A stretch of DNA of 64,000 nucleotides, from positions 1 through 64,000 of the forward strand of contig CALIAU010000008.1 in the NCBI GenBank assembly GCA_938045585.1, in the 5' to 3' direction. This stretch comes from an uncultured Saprospiraceae bacterium. GTDB lineage: Bacteria; Bacteroidota; Bacteroidia; Chitinophagales; Saprospiraceae. The translations under genes were made by a program, and so were the position numbers. The notes below the pieces were generated by a model that worked only from the letters and a program-made list of their open reading frames with translations, searched no databases and was not told the DNA's origin. This document shows positions 37,305 through 46,246 of the stretch, piece by piece (positions within the stretch are counted from its first letter, which is position 1; every line of letters starts with the position of its first letter).

Positions 37305-38209
37305 ATAAACTGTATATCCTTATCTAACAAATTATACATTTTGCCTGGCAATGCCTGTCCTAATATTTTTTCCATTTTTTTAGCCGTCTCCACTAATCGC
37401 TTAAGATCAATTCCTGTTTCGTAACCCATCTGATGCAACATATGGACGGTATCTTCAGTTGCAATATTTCCTGTAGCACCTTGTATGAAAGGACAACCTC
37501 CTAAACCACCAAATGCTGTGTCAAAAATTCGCACACCTGCTTGAAGTGCTGCATAGAAATTAGCTAAGCCTTTCCCTTCTGTATTATGTAAATGTAATAC
37601 AACAGGAATGCCATCTGCTTTTTCAACTATCTGCTCCATTAAGCTTCCCATCGAAGCTGGGTTAGCCATACCAGTAGAATCTGCAAGTGCAATTTCATCT
37701 ATTCCTTCTGCTAAATGCGCATCCACCATTTCTAAAACATGATTTTGATGTATGTTACCTTCATATCTACATCCAAATGCACATTGGATTCCACCTCTCA
37801 CCTTTAATCCATTTCTTTTCGCAAGTGCCACCATATCCGCAAAACGTGTTCTAGCCTCTGAAAGAGACATGCGTGTATTTTTTTGACTATGGGTATCACT
37901 GGCAGAAATAGAGCAAGAGATATGTTGTAAATTAGTTTCTATCGCTCGTTCTACCCCTTTGACATTAAGTACAAGACCAGAATATAGTACTCCAGACCTT
38001 TGATCCAACTGACGTAGCAATTCTTCTGCATCTGCCATTTGTGGCACTAATCTAGGATGCACAAAGGAGGCAATCTGTATTCTTTGCAAACCTGCATCTA
38101 ATAAAGATTTTATCAGTTCTATTTTTTGAGATGTAGCTAAAGTAATATCCAGATTTTGAATACCATCGCGCAGTCCTTGTTCTTCTATAATTACCTTTCT
38201 ATCGTTCAT
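37301..38209 (-). CDS. HMG-CoA-lyase-like enzyme (DRE-TIM metallolyase)
   Basis: A 302-residue TIM-barrel lyase. EEQGLRDGIQNLD holds the metal-binding Asp and Arg of the family, IASFVHPRLVPQMADAEEL and HLHNTEGKGLANF follow, and the loop GGLGGCPFIQGATGNIATED carries the catalytic Cys typical of hydroxymethylglutaryl-CoA lyase. It cleaves 3-hydroxy-3-methyl-acyl-CoA type substrates to acetyl-CoA plus a ketoacid. Beside a CoA-transferase and a hydratase it may instead cleave an alkylmalyl-CoA (inference). Leucine degradation genes are not seen nearby. Confidence 0.9.
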   Translation of the reverse strand: MNDRKVIIEEQGLRDGIQNLDITLATSQKIELIKSLLDAGLQRIQIASFVHPRLVPQMADAEELLRQLDQRSGVLYSGLVLNVKGVERAIETNLQHISCSISASDTHSQKNTRMSLSEARTRFADMVALAKRNGLKVRGGIQCAFGCRYEGNIHQNHVLEMVDAHLAEGIDEIALADSTGMANPASMGSLMEQIVEKADGIPVVLHLHNTEGKGLANFYAALQAGVRIFDTAFGGLGGCPFIQGATGNIATEDTVHMLHQMGYETGIDLKRLVETAKKMEKILGQALPGKMYNLLDKDIQFI

Positions 38210-39241
38210 TTAGTCTTTGATCACTTCTAAAAATTCTAACCAAGCTCCATCCGGGGAACGTAAAGCCAAGACGTTACACATACCATAAGGCGCTACTTCC
38301 ATCTCTTGAATATTTGATTCTGATGTCACATTTTGTTCTTGAAGATGCGCATAAAACTTTTCAATATTAGAAACAGGGAAACGCAACATTAAAATACCTA
38401 AATTTGGTGGCACAGCAAATTCTGAAAAATCCCTACCTTCAACCCCTACTAACTCTATCAACTCTACCGAACCAAAATTATTCCCTTGTGGACTTAGAAT
38501 ACATATTTTCCGGTCTATACCTGAATATAAGTTATTAGGCATTCCAAAAATATTATAAGCTTTTTCACTACCCTGTACATTATGGTCCATATAAACCTTA
38601 AATCCTAGCACATCCTGATAAAATTGTTTTGATACATCCATACTCTTCACTATCTGGGAAGAATTAAATATATGACTCAACTTCTTCAAATTTGGATATC
38701 CCTCTAATGTGGGTTTAATGCGCTGAATTAAAGCAAAAACTACATCTTCGTGCCCTCGCATAAGTATTTCTGCTACTTGGAATGAACCAAATTCATATTC
38801 TATAGTATCCGCATATCCAGACCATCCAGCTGCTTGAAATTCTTCCACACAACTCTCAATATCTAAAACACGTACATCCACATCGTAAATACCACCAACA
38901 TCCCAAGATTGACCTGAAGACCTAATATGCTTTTTTTCAACTCCGTCAAACTGCACTAGACGTAGAAAGCCTGTTCTATCTCCTTCGTTATGAAGAACAA
39001 CTTCATGTCCAACACAATGATTTGGCAATTTCCATAAATCCAAAGTCGCACGTGGAAGGACTCCTGAATGCAATATTTTCCAAGATCCTAAGCCCGTATA
39101 CATCTCTACACTCTTTGTTAAGTTTCTCACAGAAAATATGACTTCTTGGAAACCTCGTAGCGCATAGGGCTTGCCTGTATCTTTCTCCTCTGCACCTAGA
39201 ACAAGGCAATCTGCATAGTTATTTTCACCGACTTTTATCAT
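38210..39241 (-). CDS. Two-domain VOC protein, paralogue B
   Basis: A 343-residue protein close to those at 26913 and 41953. First module: LRGFQEVIFSVRNLTKSVEMY. Shared block: LVQFDGVEKKHIRSSGQSW then DVGGIYDVDVRV. Second module: FNSSQIVKSMDVSKQFYQDVLGF. It ends ..WLEFLEVIKD. The His ligands expected of metal-dependent VOC enzymes are not at the usual strand starts. It heads the minus-strand operon 39241-32366 directly behind operator copy 3 and abuts the HMG-CoA-lyase-like gene with no gap. Confidence 0.72.
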   Translation of the reverse strand: MIKVGENNYADCLVLGAEEKDTGKPYALRGFQEVIFSVRNLTKSVEMYTGLGSWKILHSGVLPRATLDLWKLPNHCVGHEVVLHNEGDRTGFLRLVQFDGVEKKHIRSSGQSWDVGGIYDVDVRVLDIESCVEEFQAAGWSGYADTIEYEFGSFQVAEILMRGHEDVVFALIQRIKPTLEGYPNLKKLSHIFNSSQIVKSMDVSKQFYQDVLGFKVYMDHNVQGSEKAYNIFGMPNNLYSGIDRKICILSPQGNNFGSVELIELVGVEGRDFSEFAVPPNLGILMLRFPVSNIEKFYAHLQEQNVTSESNIQEMEVAPYGMCNVLALRSPDGAWLEFLEVIKD

Positions 39242-39260
39242 TATAAAAGTAAAAGTAAAA

Positions 39261-39283
39261 AATAGTTAACTAAGTTAACTATT
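39261..39283. promoter_or_regulatory. Putative MarR operator, copy 3 (perfect palindrome)
   Basis: AATAGTTAAC-TAA-GTTAACTATT, a perfect 10-bp-arm palindrome, lies in the 125-bp gap between the divergent VOC genes at 38210-39241 and 39367. It is 19 bp upstream of the minus-strand start and 83 bp upstream of the plus-strand start, so it could regulate both operons. Confidence 0.8.
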
Positions 39284-39366
39284 TTAGATAACTTTATTGT
39301 ACGATCAAATACAATAAGCAATTGTGTGAACATCGTTTCTAGTTTAAAACCTATAAAAGAAACAAT

Positions 39367-40368
39367 ATGGGACAATCAGATCCGCTTGCTGCAAAATCTG
39401 AAGCCGGACTATGCGGACACTTGCATACAGCAACATTATGCACAAATGATTTAGAAAACATTAAGAAATTCTATGTCACTGGAATGGGTATGACTCTTTC
39501 TCCTCCCATTGAACTGACGGAAGAACAAGAGGCTATCCAAAGAAAAATATGGGATATTCCAGATGATCTGGAATATACATTTTATCATTTAAGTAGGATT
39601 GCAGTTCCCAGCCTTGTCCAAGTTAGACTCTTGGTCTTCAAACAAGAAACGCCTGCAATGCATAACTCCTATAGTTGTTTGGAACTAGGTCCGTTTTCAT
39701 TAGGCTTCCCCAATCTAAACGAAAAAGCTTTAGATAAAAAGTTATATGATTTGGGCATTGAAAGCATGGCCCCTCTTCAAATTGGAGAAATTAAACGAGC
39801 AGATGGCACGAGCTACAATTATTTGGAAACAATATTTAAGGGTCCAGATTTCTTACATTGTGTAGGAATACAAAGAGATAGCGGCATGCCCCAAGTATCG
39901 CTCTGTGATCCTGCGACCGAATTAGGGGGTCCAGGTTACTCTGCCCAGGTTATTACAAATTCGGATTTCTTTCTGCGTTTCTTACTTGAGGTATTGGATT
40001 TAGAATTAAGACAGGACTGGTACTGGGAAGCGTCTCCAGGATCAGCTTTAGGAATAGCTGAAGGCACCCCTTTTAGATTTGCACTTGTCTACGCCAAGGG
40101 AGCAACTCAGAATCATTTTCTATTTCTTGATTTCAAGGAATCTGAAATGATAGACACAGGAGTAGCTCCACGTATACCAAATAGAGGCTTAGGCGCTTGG
40201 ACAATTGAGTCAAGTAACATTGATGAAATTTACAAGAGAGCAAGCTTGTTTGGAGCACAAATTATAGCAACGCCACAAGACTATTTAAGTCCTATCTATG
40301 GCAGGTCCAGAGTTATGACTATGCTCGCTCCCAATAATTTTCTAATCGAAGTATTTCAAAAAGTATAA
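39367..40368 (+). CDS. VOC-superfamily protein, divergent two-domain type
   Basis: A 333-residue protein. LCGHLHTATLCTNDLENIKKF opens the first module and keeps a His at a ligand-like position. GPDFLHCVGIQRDSG ends it. The second module begins GGPGYSAQVITNSDFFLRF and ends NNFLIEVFQKV with a Glu at the usual last-strand position. It is less similar to the three paralogues at 26913, 38210 and 41953 and may be the enzyme of the set, such as a lyase or dioxygenase. First gene of a plus-strand operon behind operator copy 3. Confidence 0.7.
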   Translation: MGQSDPLAAKSEAGLCGHLHTATLCTNDLENIKKFYVTGMGMTLSPPIELTEEQEAIQRKIWDIPDDLEYTFYHLSRIAVPSLVQVRLLVFKQETPAMHNSYSCLELGPFSLGFPNLNEKALDKKLYDLGIESMAPLQIGEIKRADGTSYNYLETIFKGPDFLHCVGIQRDSGMPQVSLCDPATELGGPGYSAQVITNSDFFLRFLLEVLDLELRQDWYWEASPGSALGIAEGTPFRFALVYAKGATQNHFLFLDFKESEMIDTGVAPRIPNRGLGAWTIESSNIDEIYKRASLFGAQIIATPQDYLSPIYGRSRVMTMLAPNNFLIEVFQKV

Positions 40369-40415
40369 TCAAAATACCACTCCTTGAATTCGAATTAAAA
40401 AAAGATGAAAATGTG

Positions 40416-41825
40416 ATGAAGGTAAGAAACCCACGTACTGGAAAATATGATTATGTCTTACACGTAGATACGATAGAGAATATTAATCAAAAAGCAGAGA
40501 ATGCTCGAGCGCATCAGTTAGATTGGCAAAAAAGTGGTGTAGAGTTTAGAACGCAACAACTTATGCAATTTGCTGAGCAATTAGAAAGTAGAAAAGAAGC
40601 AATATTTGAACAACTCAGTATTGATACAGGAAGAAGAAAAATATCACGAATTGAAATAGAAGCTGTAATAGGTCTCATTAAAGGGAGATGTTTTACGGCT
40701 CAAAAGCATATGCAGACATCAGAGGAACGCCCTTCTTTTAATTTGCAATCAGTCCGTATTCGACAGCAGTTAATTCCTTACCCCTTAGTAGGTGCTATCA
40801 GCCCATGGAACTTTCCATTGTTACTAGCATGCATAGATGCTATTCCAGCTCTCCTTGCTGGTTCTGCCGTCTTACTAAAGCCTAGCGAAGTTACTCCGCG
40901 GTTTATTGATATAATTGAACAAGCAATTGAATCTCTTCCAGAACTTAACAAAGTATTCAAATTGATCCGAGGAGCTGCAGAAGCAGGTAAGCAGGTTGTC
41001 AATTGTACGGATGTCGTTTGTTTTACAGGAAGTGTTGCTACAGGAAGAGCCATTGCTGTACGCTGTGCCGAACGTTTTATTCCAGCTTTTCTTGAACTAG
41101 GAGGTAAGGATCCTGCAATTGTACTTGCAGATGCAGACTTAGAAATAACTACAGATGCCATTTTATTAAGCGGTGCTGGAGCTACCGGTCAGGCCTGCCA
41201 ATCTCTAGAACGCATATATGTGGCGGAGGAAATTCATGATGATTTTGTAGACTTACTCCTTAAGAAAATAAATCCACTTGAATTCAATAATGACTACGAC
41301 AAAGGAGGTCAATTAGGTCCTCTCATTTTTGATAAACAGGCAATGAAAATTCAAGAGCAAATACAAGATGCTAAAGATAAAGGAGCCACAGTCCTAAGTG
41401 GAGGAAAGATTGAAAACCTGGGAGGCGGACTTTGGATGAAGCCTACTGTGATTGTGGATGTAACTCATGACATGACTATTATGACAGAAGAAACATTTGG
41501 ACCTGTTATTCCTGTTATGAAATTTACCAGTGAATTGGATGCGATAAAAATGGCAAACGACACAGACTATGGACTTTCAGCCTCTGTTTTTTCTTCTAAT
41601 AACGACAAAGCTATACAGCTAGCACAAGAAATCGATGCTGGTGGTATAAGCATCAATGATGCGAGTCTTACAAATAAAGTTTTTGATGCAGAAAAAAATG
41701 CATTTAAATTATCTGGCCTCTATGGTTCCAGAATGGGTGCTGAAGGCTTCACTCGCTTTTTTAGAAAAAAGGCCTTACTAATTCAGACAGAGAAACCTGG
41801 AACCATTCATAGTCAATCTGAATAA
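40416..41825 (+). CDS. Aldehyde dehydrogenase family protein
   Basis: About 469 residues, NAD(P)-dependent. SPWNFPLLLACIDAIPALLAGSAVLLKPSE marks the Rossmann region, VCFTGSVATGRAIAVRCAERFIPAFLELGGKDPAIV carries the catalytic Glu, and GATGQACQSLERIYV the catalytic Cys. TEETFGPVIPVMKF follows as usual. It oxidises an aldehyde to the acid, and the substrate is probably an intermediate of the island. The frame is open from GTG 40413; ATG 40416 directly after it is used here. Confidence 0.92.
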   Translation: MKVRNPRTGKYDYVLHVDTIENINQKAENARAHQLDWQKSGVEFRTQQLMQFAEQLESRKEAIFEQLSIDTGRRKISRIEIEAVIGLIKGRCFTAQKHMQTSEERPSFNLQSVRIRQQLIPYPLVGAISPWNFPLLLACIDAIPALLAGSAVLLKPSEVTPRFIDIIEQAIESLPELNKVFKLIRGAAEAGKQVVNCTDVVCFTGSVATGRAIAVRCAERFIPAFLELGGKDPAIVLADADLEITTDAILLSGAGATGQACQSLERIYVAEEIHDDFVDLLLKKINPLEFNNDYDKGGQLGPLIFDKQAMKIQEQIQDAKDKGATVLSGGKIENLGGGLWMKPTVIVDVTHDMTIMTEETFGPVIPVMKFTSELDAIKMANDTDYGLSASVFSSNNDKAIQLAQEIDAGGISINDASLTNKVFDAEKNAFKLSGLYGSRMGAEGFTRFFRKKALLIQTEKPGTIHSQSE

Positions 41826-41829
41826 GAAC

Positions 41830-41925
41830 ATGAGGTCAATCAATGCATTTTTAATTTATTCGATTCTTACGCTCTGCTATTGTGCCATTCCTGTTCTATT
41901 TGTAGATCTTGTTATCCAGAACTAA
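41830..41925 (+). CDS. Possible 31-residue hydrophobic peptide
   Basis: ATG starts 4 bp after the aldehyde dehydrogenase stop and encodes MRSINAFLIYSILTLCYCAI followed by PVLFVDLVIQN, a single membrane helix. It fills most of the 127-bp gap before the next VOC gene, which keeps otherwise tight operon spacing. There is no clear ribosome site and no homologue that I recognise, so it may be spurious. Confidence 0.35.
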   Translation: MRSINAFLIYSILTLCYCAIPVLFVDLVIQN

Positions 41926-41952
41926 AACAATTAAGCCAAAACCAGGTCAGGC

Positions 41953-42945
41953 ATGCAAATAGAACATAACTTAGATTTTACAAATACGGAACGAAATATA
42001 AAAGGGTTTCAAGAAGCCGTGTTCAGTGTTTCGAATCTCCATACCTATGTTGAATTTTTTACTTCTATTTGTGGCTGGAAGCAGGTACATAGAGGACGTT
42101 GTGATAACAACATGAAGCAACTTTGGCACTTGGATGATCAAGTGGAAATCGAAGAAGTCTTGATGCAAAATGCCGGCGATAATGAAGGATTTATTCGCCT
42201 AGTATCATTCAAGAACGTAGACCAAGTGCAGATCCGATCTGCTGCGCAAACATGGGACTGGGGAGGTATTTTTGATGTCAACATTCGTACAAATGATATG
42301 GATGCCTTCTACCGTGCTACCCAAAATGCAGGCTGGAGTGCCTATGCAGACCCTTTGCGCTATACCTTCGGAAAGTATGATGTGTCCGAAGTACTCTTAC
42401 GAGGACCTGACGGAATTACAATAGCTGCGATGGAGCGTTTTTCTCCTCCACTTGTAGGCTTTCCACATATGAAAAAAACAAGTCGTCTGTTTAATTCTTC
42501 TATTGTTACAAACAATATGGCGGAATCCTATGACTTTTATATACATAAATTAGGGTTTCAAATGTTTTTTCAAACGGCTGGAGATGCTAGAAAAGCTGGA
42601 AAGAATGTTTTGGGCATACCACCTAATATTAATAAAGATATCACTGTACCTGTAGATATTGTTAGACCTGACATTGATAATTTTGGATCCATAGAATATC
42701 TCGAATTAAAAGAGCTAGAAGGAAAAGACTGCTCCAGCCTTGCGAAGCCTCCAAATCTTGGAATATTAATGCTCCGATTTCCAGTACGCGACGCTGAAAA
42801 ATATGCGAATCAACTTATGGAAAGAGATGTAACTCTAAATTCTGAGCTGCACACTGTTGAGCTCTTACCCTATGGAAAAGTAAAAATATTTTCTATTCGA
42901 ACTCCAGAGGGAGTTTGGTTAGAATTCATGGAATTGATTAAATAA
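41953..42945 (+). CDS. Two-domain VOC protein, paralogue C
   Basis: A 330-residue protein close to the one at 38210 and related to the one at 26913: IKGFQEAVFSVSNLHTYVEFF, the shared block RLVSFKNVDQVQIRSAAQTW then D-W-G-G-I-F-D, second module FNSSIVTNNMAESYDFYIHKLGF, and ..WLEFMELIK at the end. As in its paralogues, metal-binding His residues are missing from the expected places. It is followed after 11 bp by a single-domain VOC gene. Confidence 0.72.
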   Translation: MQIEHNLDFTNTERNIKGFQEAVFSVSNLHTYVEFFTSICGWKQVHRGRCDNNMKQLWHLDDQVEIEEVLMQNAGDNEGFIRLVSFKNVDQVQIRSAAQTWDWGGIFDVNIRTNDMDAFYRATQNAGWSAYADPLRYTFGKYDVSEVLLRGPDGITIAAMERFSPPLVGFPHMKKTSRLFNSSIVTNNMAESYDFYIHKLGFQMFFQTAGDARKAGKNVLGIPPNINKDITVPVDIVRPDIDNFGSIEYLELKELEGKDCSSLAKPPNLGILMLRFPVRDAEKYANQLMERDVTLNSELHTVELLPYGKVKIFSIRTPEGVWLEFMELIK

Positions 42946-42956
42946 AAACCTTACAT

Positions 42957-43397
42957 ATGTCCCTATTTTATAAAAGAATTACACTAGTCGTTGCAGACAT
43001 TGAGCGCTCATTGAAAATATACAGAGACATCCTTGGTTTTAGCATCAATAGTCTAGAACCATCTGACGACGATTCTTACTCCTACCCCGTATTCAGAATT
43101 CCAAAACACGCAAAAATCACCTTCGCAACTTTGGATAGTCCAGAACAAAATCGGACACTCGGGCTGACAGAAGTAAAAGGCTGTCCCTTACCAAAAAATG
43201 CAGGTATACATATGGCGGCATCTGTTATTAAAGTGGCTGATTTAGATAGTTGTATGGAAAAAATTAAATCCCTCGGATTAGAAACTACTGAAAAAGCTAC
43301 TGATAAGAATGATAATTTTAGTTTTAATGAACAAGCGTTTGTAGATTTTGATGGCCATTTGATAGTACTGTATCAAATTTTCCTAAATGATGAGTGA
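42957..43397 (+). CDS. Single-domain VOC (glyoxalase-like) protein
   Basis: A 146-residue protein with one complete VOC module pair: FYKRITLVVADIERSLKIYRDILGFSIN opens and GIHMAASVIKVADLDSCMEKIKSLG starts the second half, ending FVDFDGHLIVLYQIF. It may dimerise to form the usual cleft. It closes the operon and is convergent with the MFS gene 21 bp away. Catalytic role not predictable. Confidence 0.8.
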   Translation: MSLFYKRITLVVADIERSLKIYRDILGFSINSLEPSDDDSYSYPVFRIPKHAKITFATLDSPEQNRTLGLTEVKGCPLPKNAGIHMAASVIKVADLDSCMEKIKSLGLETTEKATDKNDNFSFNEQAFVDFDGHLIVLYQIFLNDE

Positions 43398-43418
43398 CAT
43401 TAAAACATCTGAATTGTA

Positions 43419-44642
43419 CTAGCGTGCAAGTAATTGTTCTGGTGTCACCTTTCTTATGTAAAAACTTATAAGCAGAGACAAAAATAGTAAGACAACTACT
43501 ATCCAAAAACTCATGCTATAATCACCTGTAATATCAGAAACTAGTCCAGTTACCCATGCACCTAATCCAGATCCTATACCTTCAAATGTAGATATCACAC
43601 CTCCAATCTTCCCAGCAGACTTGACGCCAAAAGTGGTAATCATTATATAATTTAATAAGGTGTATAATCCTCCCCAACCTATCCCAATAGCAATTAAGCT
43701 AGGCCACACCATACTTGAGGTGTTTAATGACATGCCTACCGTACCTAACATCATTATAGCTATTTGGATTCTAAACAATTTGTACTCATCAATTCGTTCA
43801 GCAATCATTCCGGAAGTTAGTTTCGCAACTAAGATAATACCAAAGAAAATACTGAAGGTATTTGCTGCCTGAGTAGTAGAAAAATCCAATTCTCTTAGAT
43901 ATAAAAATAGGTTTGATATAATCCCCATTATACTATAAAAACAAAAAACACCAGCAAAACAAATCGCCCAAAAAACAGGTAAGCGCAGGGCTTTTTTAAA
44001 CGTAATTTCAGTTAATCCGGTTTCTGCATCCACCTTTCCTGATTCCGCTTCTTCGTTCTTCTTAAACTTAACAGGCTTAATTAATGTCACAATAATCAAA
44101 AGTATCACTATAGGTATTATTGCCTCATATTGAAATGCAGTCCTCCACCCAAAACTTTCTAATAAAGGCCTTCCAATTTGTGGAATTATTATCCCTCCTG
44201 CCGAGGTTCCTGCTAAAGCTATTCCAATGGCAGTCCCCCGATTCGTCGTTACACGTTGCGAAACCATAATAACTGTGGCTAATGTCCCAGCACATGAAAC
44301 TGCTATAGCAAAGACTAGATGAATCGAATACATATGATAAGTAGTCTGTATAAAGGAGTACAGATAATACATCAAAGCGATAAGCGATAAGCCTAAGACC
44401 ATTAATCGTTTAACGCCATACTTATCTATCATTGCACCTACAAAGGGTACAATAAGCGAGGATGCAACCAGATTGACTAGATCTCTAAATTTGAGCTCAG
44501 ACTTGGACCACCCAAATTCATTTAGAATTGCTTCATCAAAAATGGTAATTCCTGAAAAGGTCATACCATTGGTAACAATCAATATAATAGTACCAATAAT
44601 GGCAATGCTAAATACGCTAAAGAAGGATTTCTGTTCGTTCAT
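43419..44642 (-). CDS. MFS transporter
   Basis: A 407-residue permease with 12 predicted helices. VPFVGAMIDKYGVKRLMVLGLSLIAL is the loop 2-3 motif, and GTAIGIALAGTSAGGIIIPQIGRPLLESFGWRTAFQYEA is the helix 4-6 region. A central cytoplasmic loop is charged (KFKKNEEAESGKVDAETG). It is most like monocarboxylate or oxalate/formate type carriers. Last gene of the minus-strand operon, overlapping the preceding gene by 4 bp. Confidence 0.88.
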   Translation of the reverse strand: MNEQKSFFSVFSIAIIGTIILIVTNGMTFSGITIFDEAILNEFGWSKSELKFRDLVNLVASSLIVPFVGAMIDKYGVKRLMVLGLSLIALMYYLYSFIQTTYHMYSIHLVFAIAVSCAGTLATVIMVSQRVTTNRGTAIGIALAGTSAGGIIIPQIGRPLLESFGWRTAFQYEAIIPIVILLIIVTLIKPVKFKKNEEAESGKVDAETGLTEITFKKALRLPVFWAICFAGVFCFYSIMGIISNLFLYLRELDFSTTQAANTFSIFFGIILVAKLTSGMIAERIDEYKLFRIQIAIMMLGTVGMSLNTSSMVWPSLIAIGIGWGGLYTLLNYIMITTFGVKSAGKIGGVISTFEGIGSGLGAWVTGLVSDITGDYSMSFWIVVVLLFLSLLISFYIRKVTPEQLLAR

Positions 44643-45214
44643 GCTTCTATTTTTTTGTAGAGTATGGGAGTATCATATGTGGTAAGTTTCACACCATCTT
44701 TGTGCACTAATTCCATAACAGATAATCCATCATAGCTAAGCGTCTCAATTAAACGGAAAGTAATCCCATTACCCATATCTGCTGTATGGTCAACTCTGAA
44801 ACATTGTTCTTGCTCAAACCAAGTATATTCAGCAATTCCAAAATTTCTAAATTCTAAATCATTCCAATCCATAACTAAATCTGGGTTGGCATTTCTTGCT
44901 GCATCCTTAGTGATGTGCAATGGTATTTGGACTGATTGAAGTAGAGCTTTCGATACTCCATCAGAACGCATATAAAACAACAAGGGCTTTAGTTCCATTT
45001 CTGTTTTGCCAGGGTAGATATAATAACTTTCCTCGAGAATATAAATACCCGGGTGCCCATCTGGTCTATTTTTTATTTTATCATCACAAATATCTGTGAC
45101 ATGTTTTGCATATGGATGCAACTGCTTTCCTGCAGCTCTTTCTTCATCAATTTGTGCTTGATTATCTAAAGAGCCACAAAGTATTTCTGTAAATTTTTCA
45201 AGTATCCTATCCAT
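44639..45214 (-). CDS. Unknown 191-residue protein, faintly CpcT-like
   Basis: A cytoplasmic protein without signal peptide. It starts LEKFTEILCGSLDNQAQIDEERAAGKQLHPYAKHVTDI, contains GIYILEESYYIYPGKTEMELKPLLFYM and ends in a beta-rich tail. The opening L-x-G-x-L/F-D-N-x-x-Q pattern resembles CpcT/CpeT proteins and the exported one at 30236, but I cannot confirm it. It sits between MDR and MFS genes of the DUF1838 operon. Confidence 0.45.
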   Translation of the reverse strand: MDRILEKFTEILCGSLDNQAQIDEERAAGKQLHPYAKHVTDICDDKIKNRPDGHPGIYILEESYYIYPGKTEMELKPLLFYMRSDGVSKALLQSVQIPLHITKDAARNANPDLVMDWNDLEFRNFGIAEYTWFEQEQCFRVDHTADMGNGITFRLIETLSYDGLSVMELVHKDGVKLTTYDTPILYKKIEA

Positions 45215-45229
45215 ATTGATTATAATTAT

Positions 45230-46246
45230 TTAACTAATTTTTACTAATTGCTTACCTTGATTTTTGCCTTCAAACAATCTATTTAAAGCTTCTGGCATGC
45301 GCTCCAAGCCTTCTAAAATATCTTCGTGGTAATTTAGTTTACCTTCCTGTATCCATTGTATCATATTAGCCTCCGCTTCTTCAAACCTATCTTCATAATC
45401 ATAAATAAAAAATCCTTCCATCTTCGATCGAGTAGCACCAAGCATATGCCAATTTTTCAAGGCATAGGATTGATTTTTACCTGATCCATCTTGATAGGAA
45501 GCAATGCGTCCACATGAAACAACACGGCCATATCTTTTCAACTTACTTAGTGCTATATCTAAAATTTCGCCGCCCACATTATCAAAATAAACATCTACGC
45601 CGTCCGGTAAGTAAGCATCAATTTGCTTGGAAACATCCTCCGTCTTATAATTGATAGCAGCAACGTATCCTAACTTTTCTGTAAGCAGCTTCTTTTTTTT
45701 ATCTGTACTTGTTAAGCCAACAGCTTTTGATGACCTAATTGTACTTAAAAACCCAAGACTACTACCCACACCTCCTGCCGCGGAAGAAACCAACACATTC
45801 TCATTTGCTTTAAGTGCACCTACCTCATATAAACCAAAATAGGAGGTAAATCCTGTGACTCCCAAAACCCCGAGTGCCGTTGATGGTGAAACAGTAGATT
45901 GTTTCACCTTATACATCATATCATACGCCTGTACATTAGACACAACATATTCTTGCCAACCAAATTTTCCATGTACAATATCGCCTTCTGAAAACCTAGG
46001 ATTCTTTGATACTATTACTTCTCCTACACCGCGCCCCCGCATAGTATCGCCAAATTGCAATGGCTGTTCTATACCAGCACCATCCAACATATAAAACTTC
46101 ATTACTGGAGCCAATGATAGAAATTTTGTTTTGACTAAAATTTGTCCTTCTGCGAGCTCAGGTACATCCACTTCCTCCATGCGGAAATCTGTGTTTTTAA
46201 TGAGTCCATTTGGACGTGCTGCAAGTACAAGTCGCTTGTTTTTCAT
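45230..46246 (-). CDS. NADP-dependent oxidoreductase, MDR (zinc-free) type
   Basis: A 338-residue paralogue of the enzyme at 22171. NKRLVLAARPNGLIKNTDF, LSLAPVMKFYMLDG, the nucleotide motif VLVSSAAGGVGSSLGFLS, VDVYFDNVGG and GKQLVKIS follow the leukotriene-B4-dehydrogenase/2-alkenal-reductase pattern. It should reduce a conjugated C=C bond with NADPH. It starts directly after the DUF1838 gene stop (no gap). Three MDR enzymes in one island point to several enone-like intermediates. Confidence 0.9.
   Translation of the reverse strand: MKNKRLVLAARPNGLIKNTDFRMEEVDVPELAEGQILVKTKFLSLAPVMKFYMLDGAGIEQPLQFGDTMRGRGVGEVIVSKNPRFSEGDIVHGKFGWQEYVVSNVQAYDMMYKVKQSTVSPSTALGVLGVTGFTSYFGLYEVGALKANENVLVSSAAGGVGSSLGFLSTIRSSKAVGLTSTDKKKKLLTEKLGYVAAINYKTEDVSKQIDAYLPDGVDVYFDNVGGEILDIALSKLKRYGRVVSCGRIASYQDGSGKNQSYALKNWHMLGATRSKMEGFFIYDYEDRFEEAEANMIQWIQEGKLNYHEDILEGLERMPEALNRLFEGKNQGKQLVKIS

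Noticed and set aside
45228-45250. TTTAACTAATTTTTACTAATTG as an operator
   Set aside because: Not a palindrome, and it overlaps the C-terminus and stop of an MDR gene rather than a promoter.
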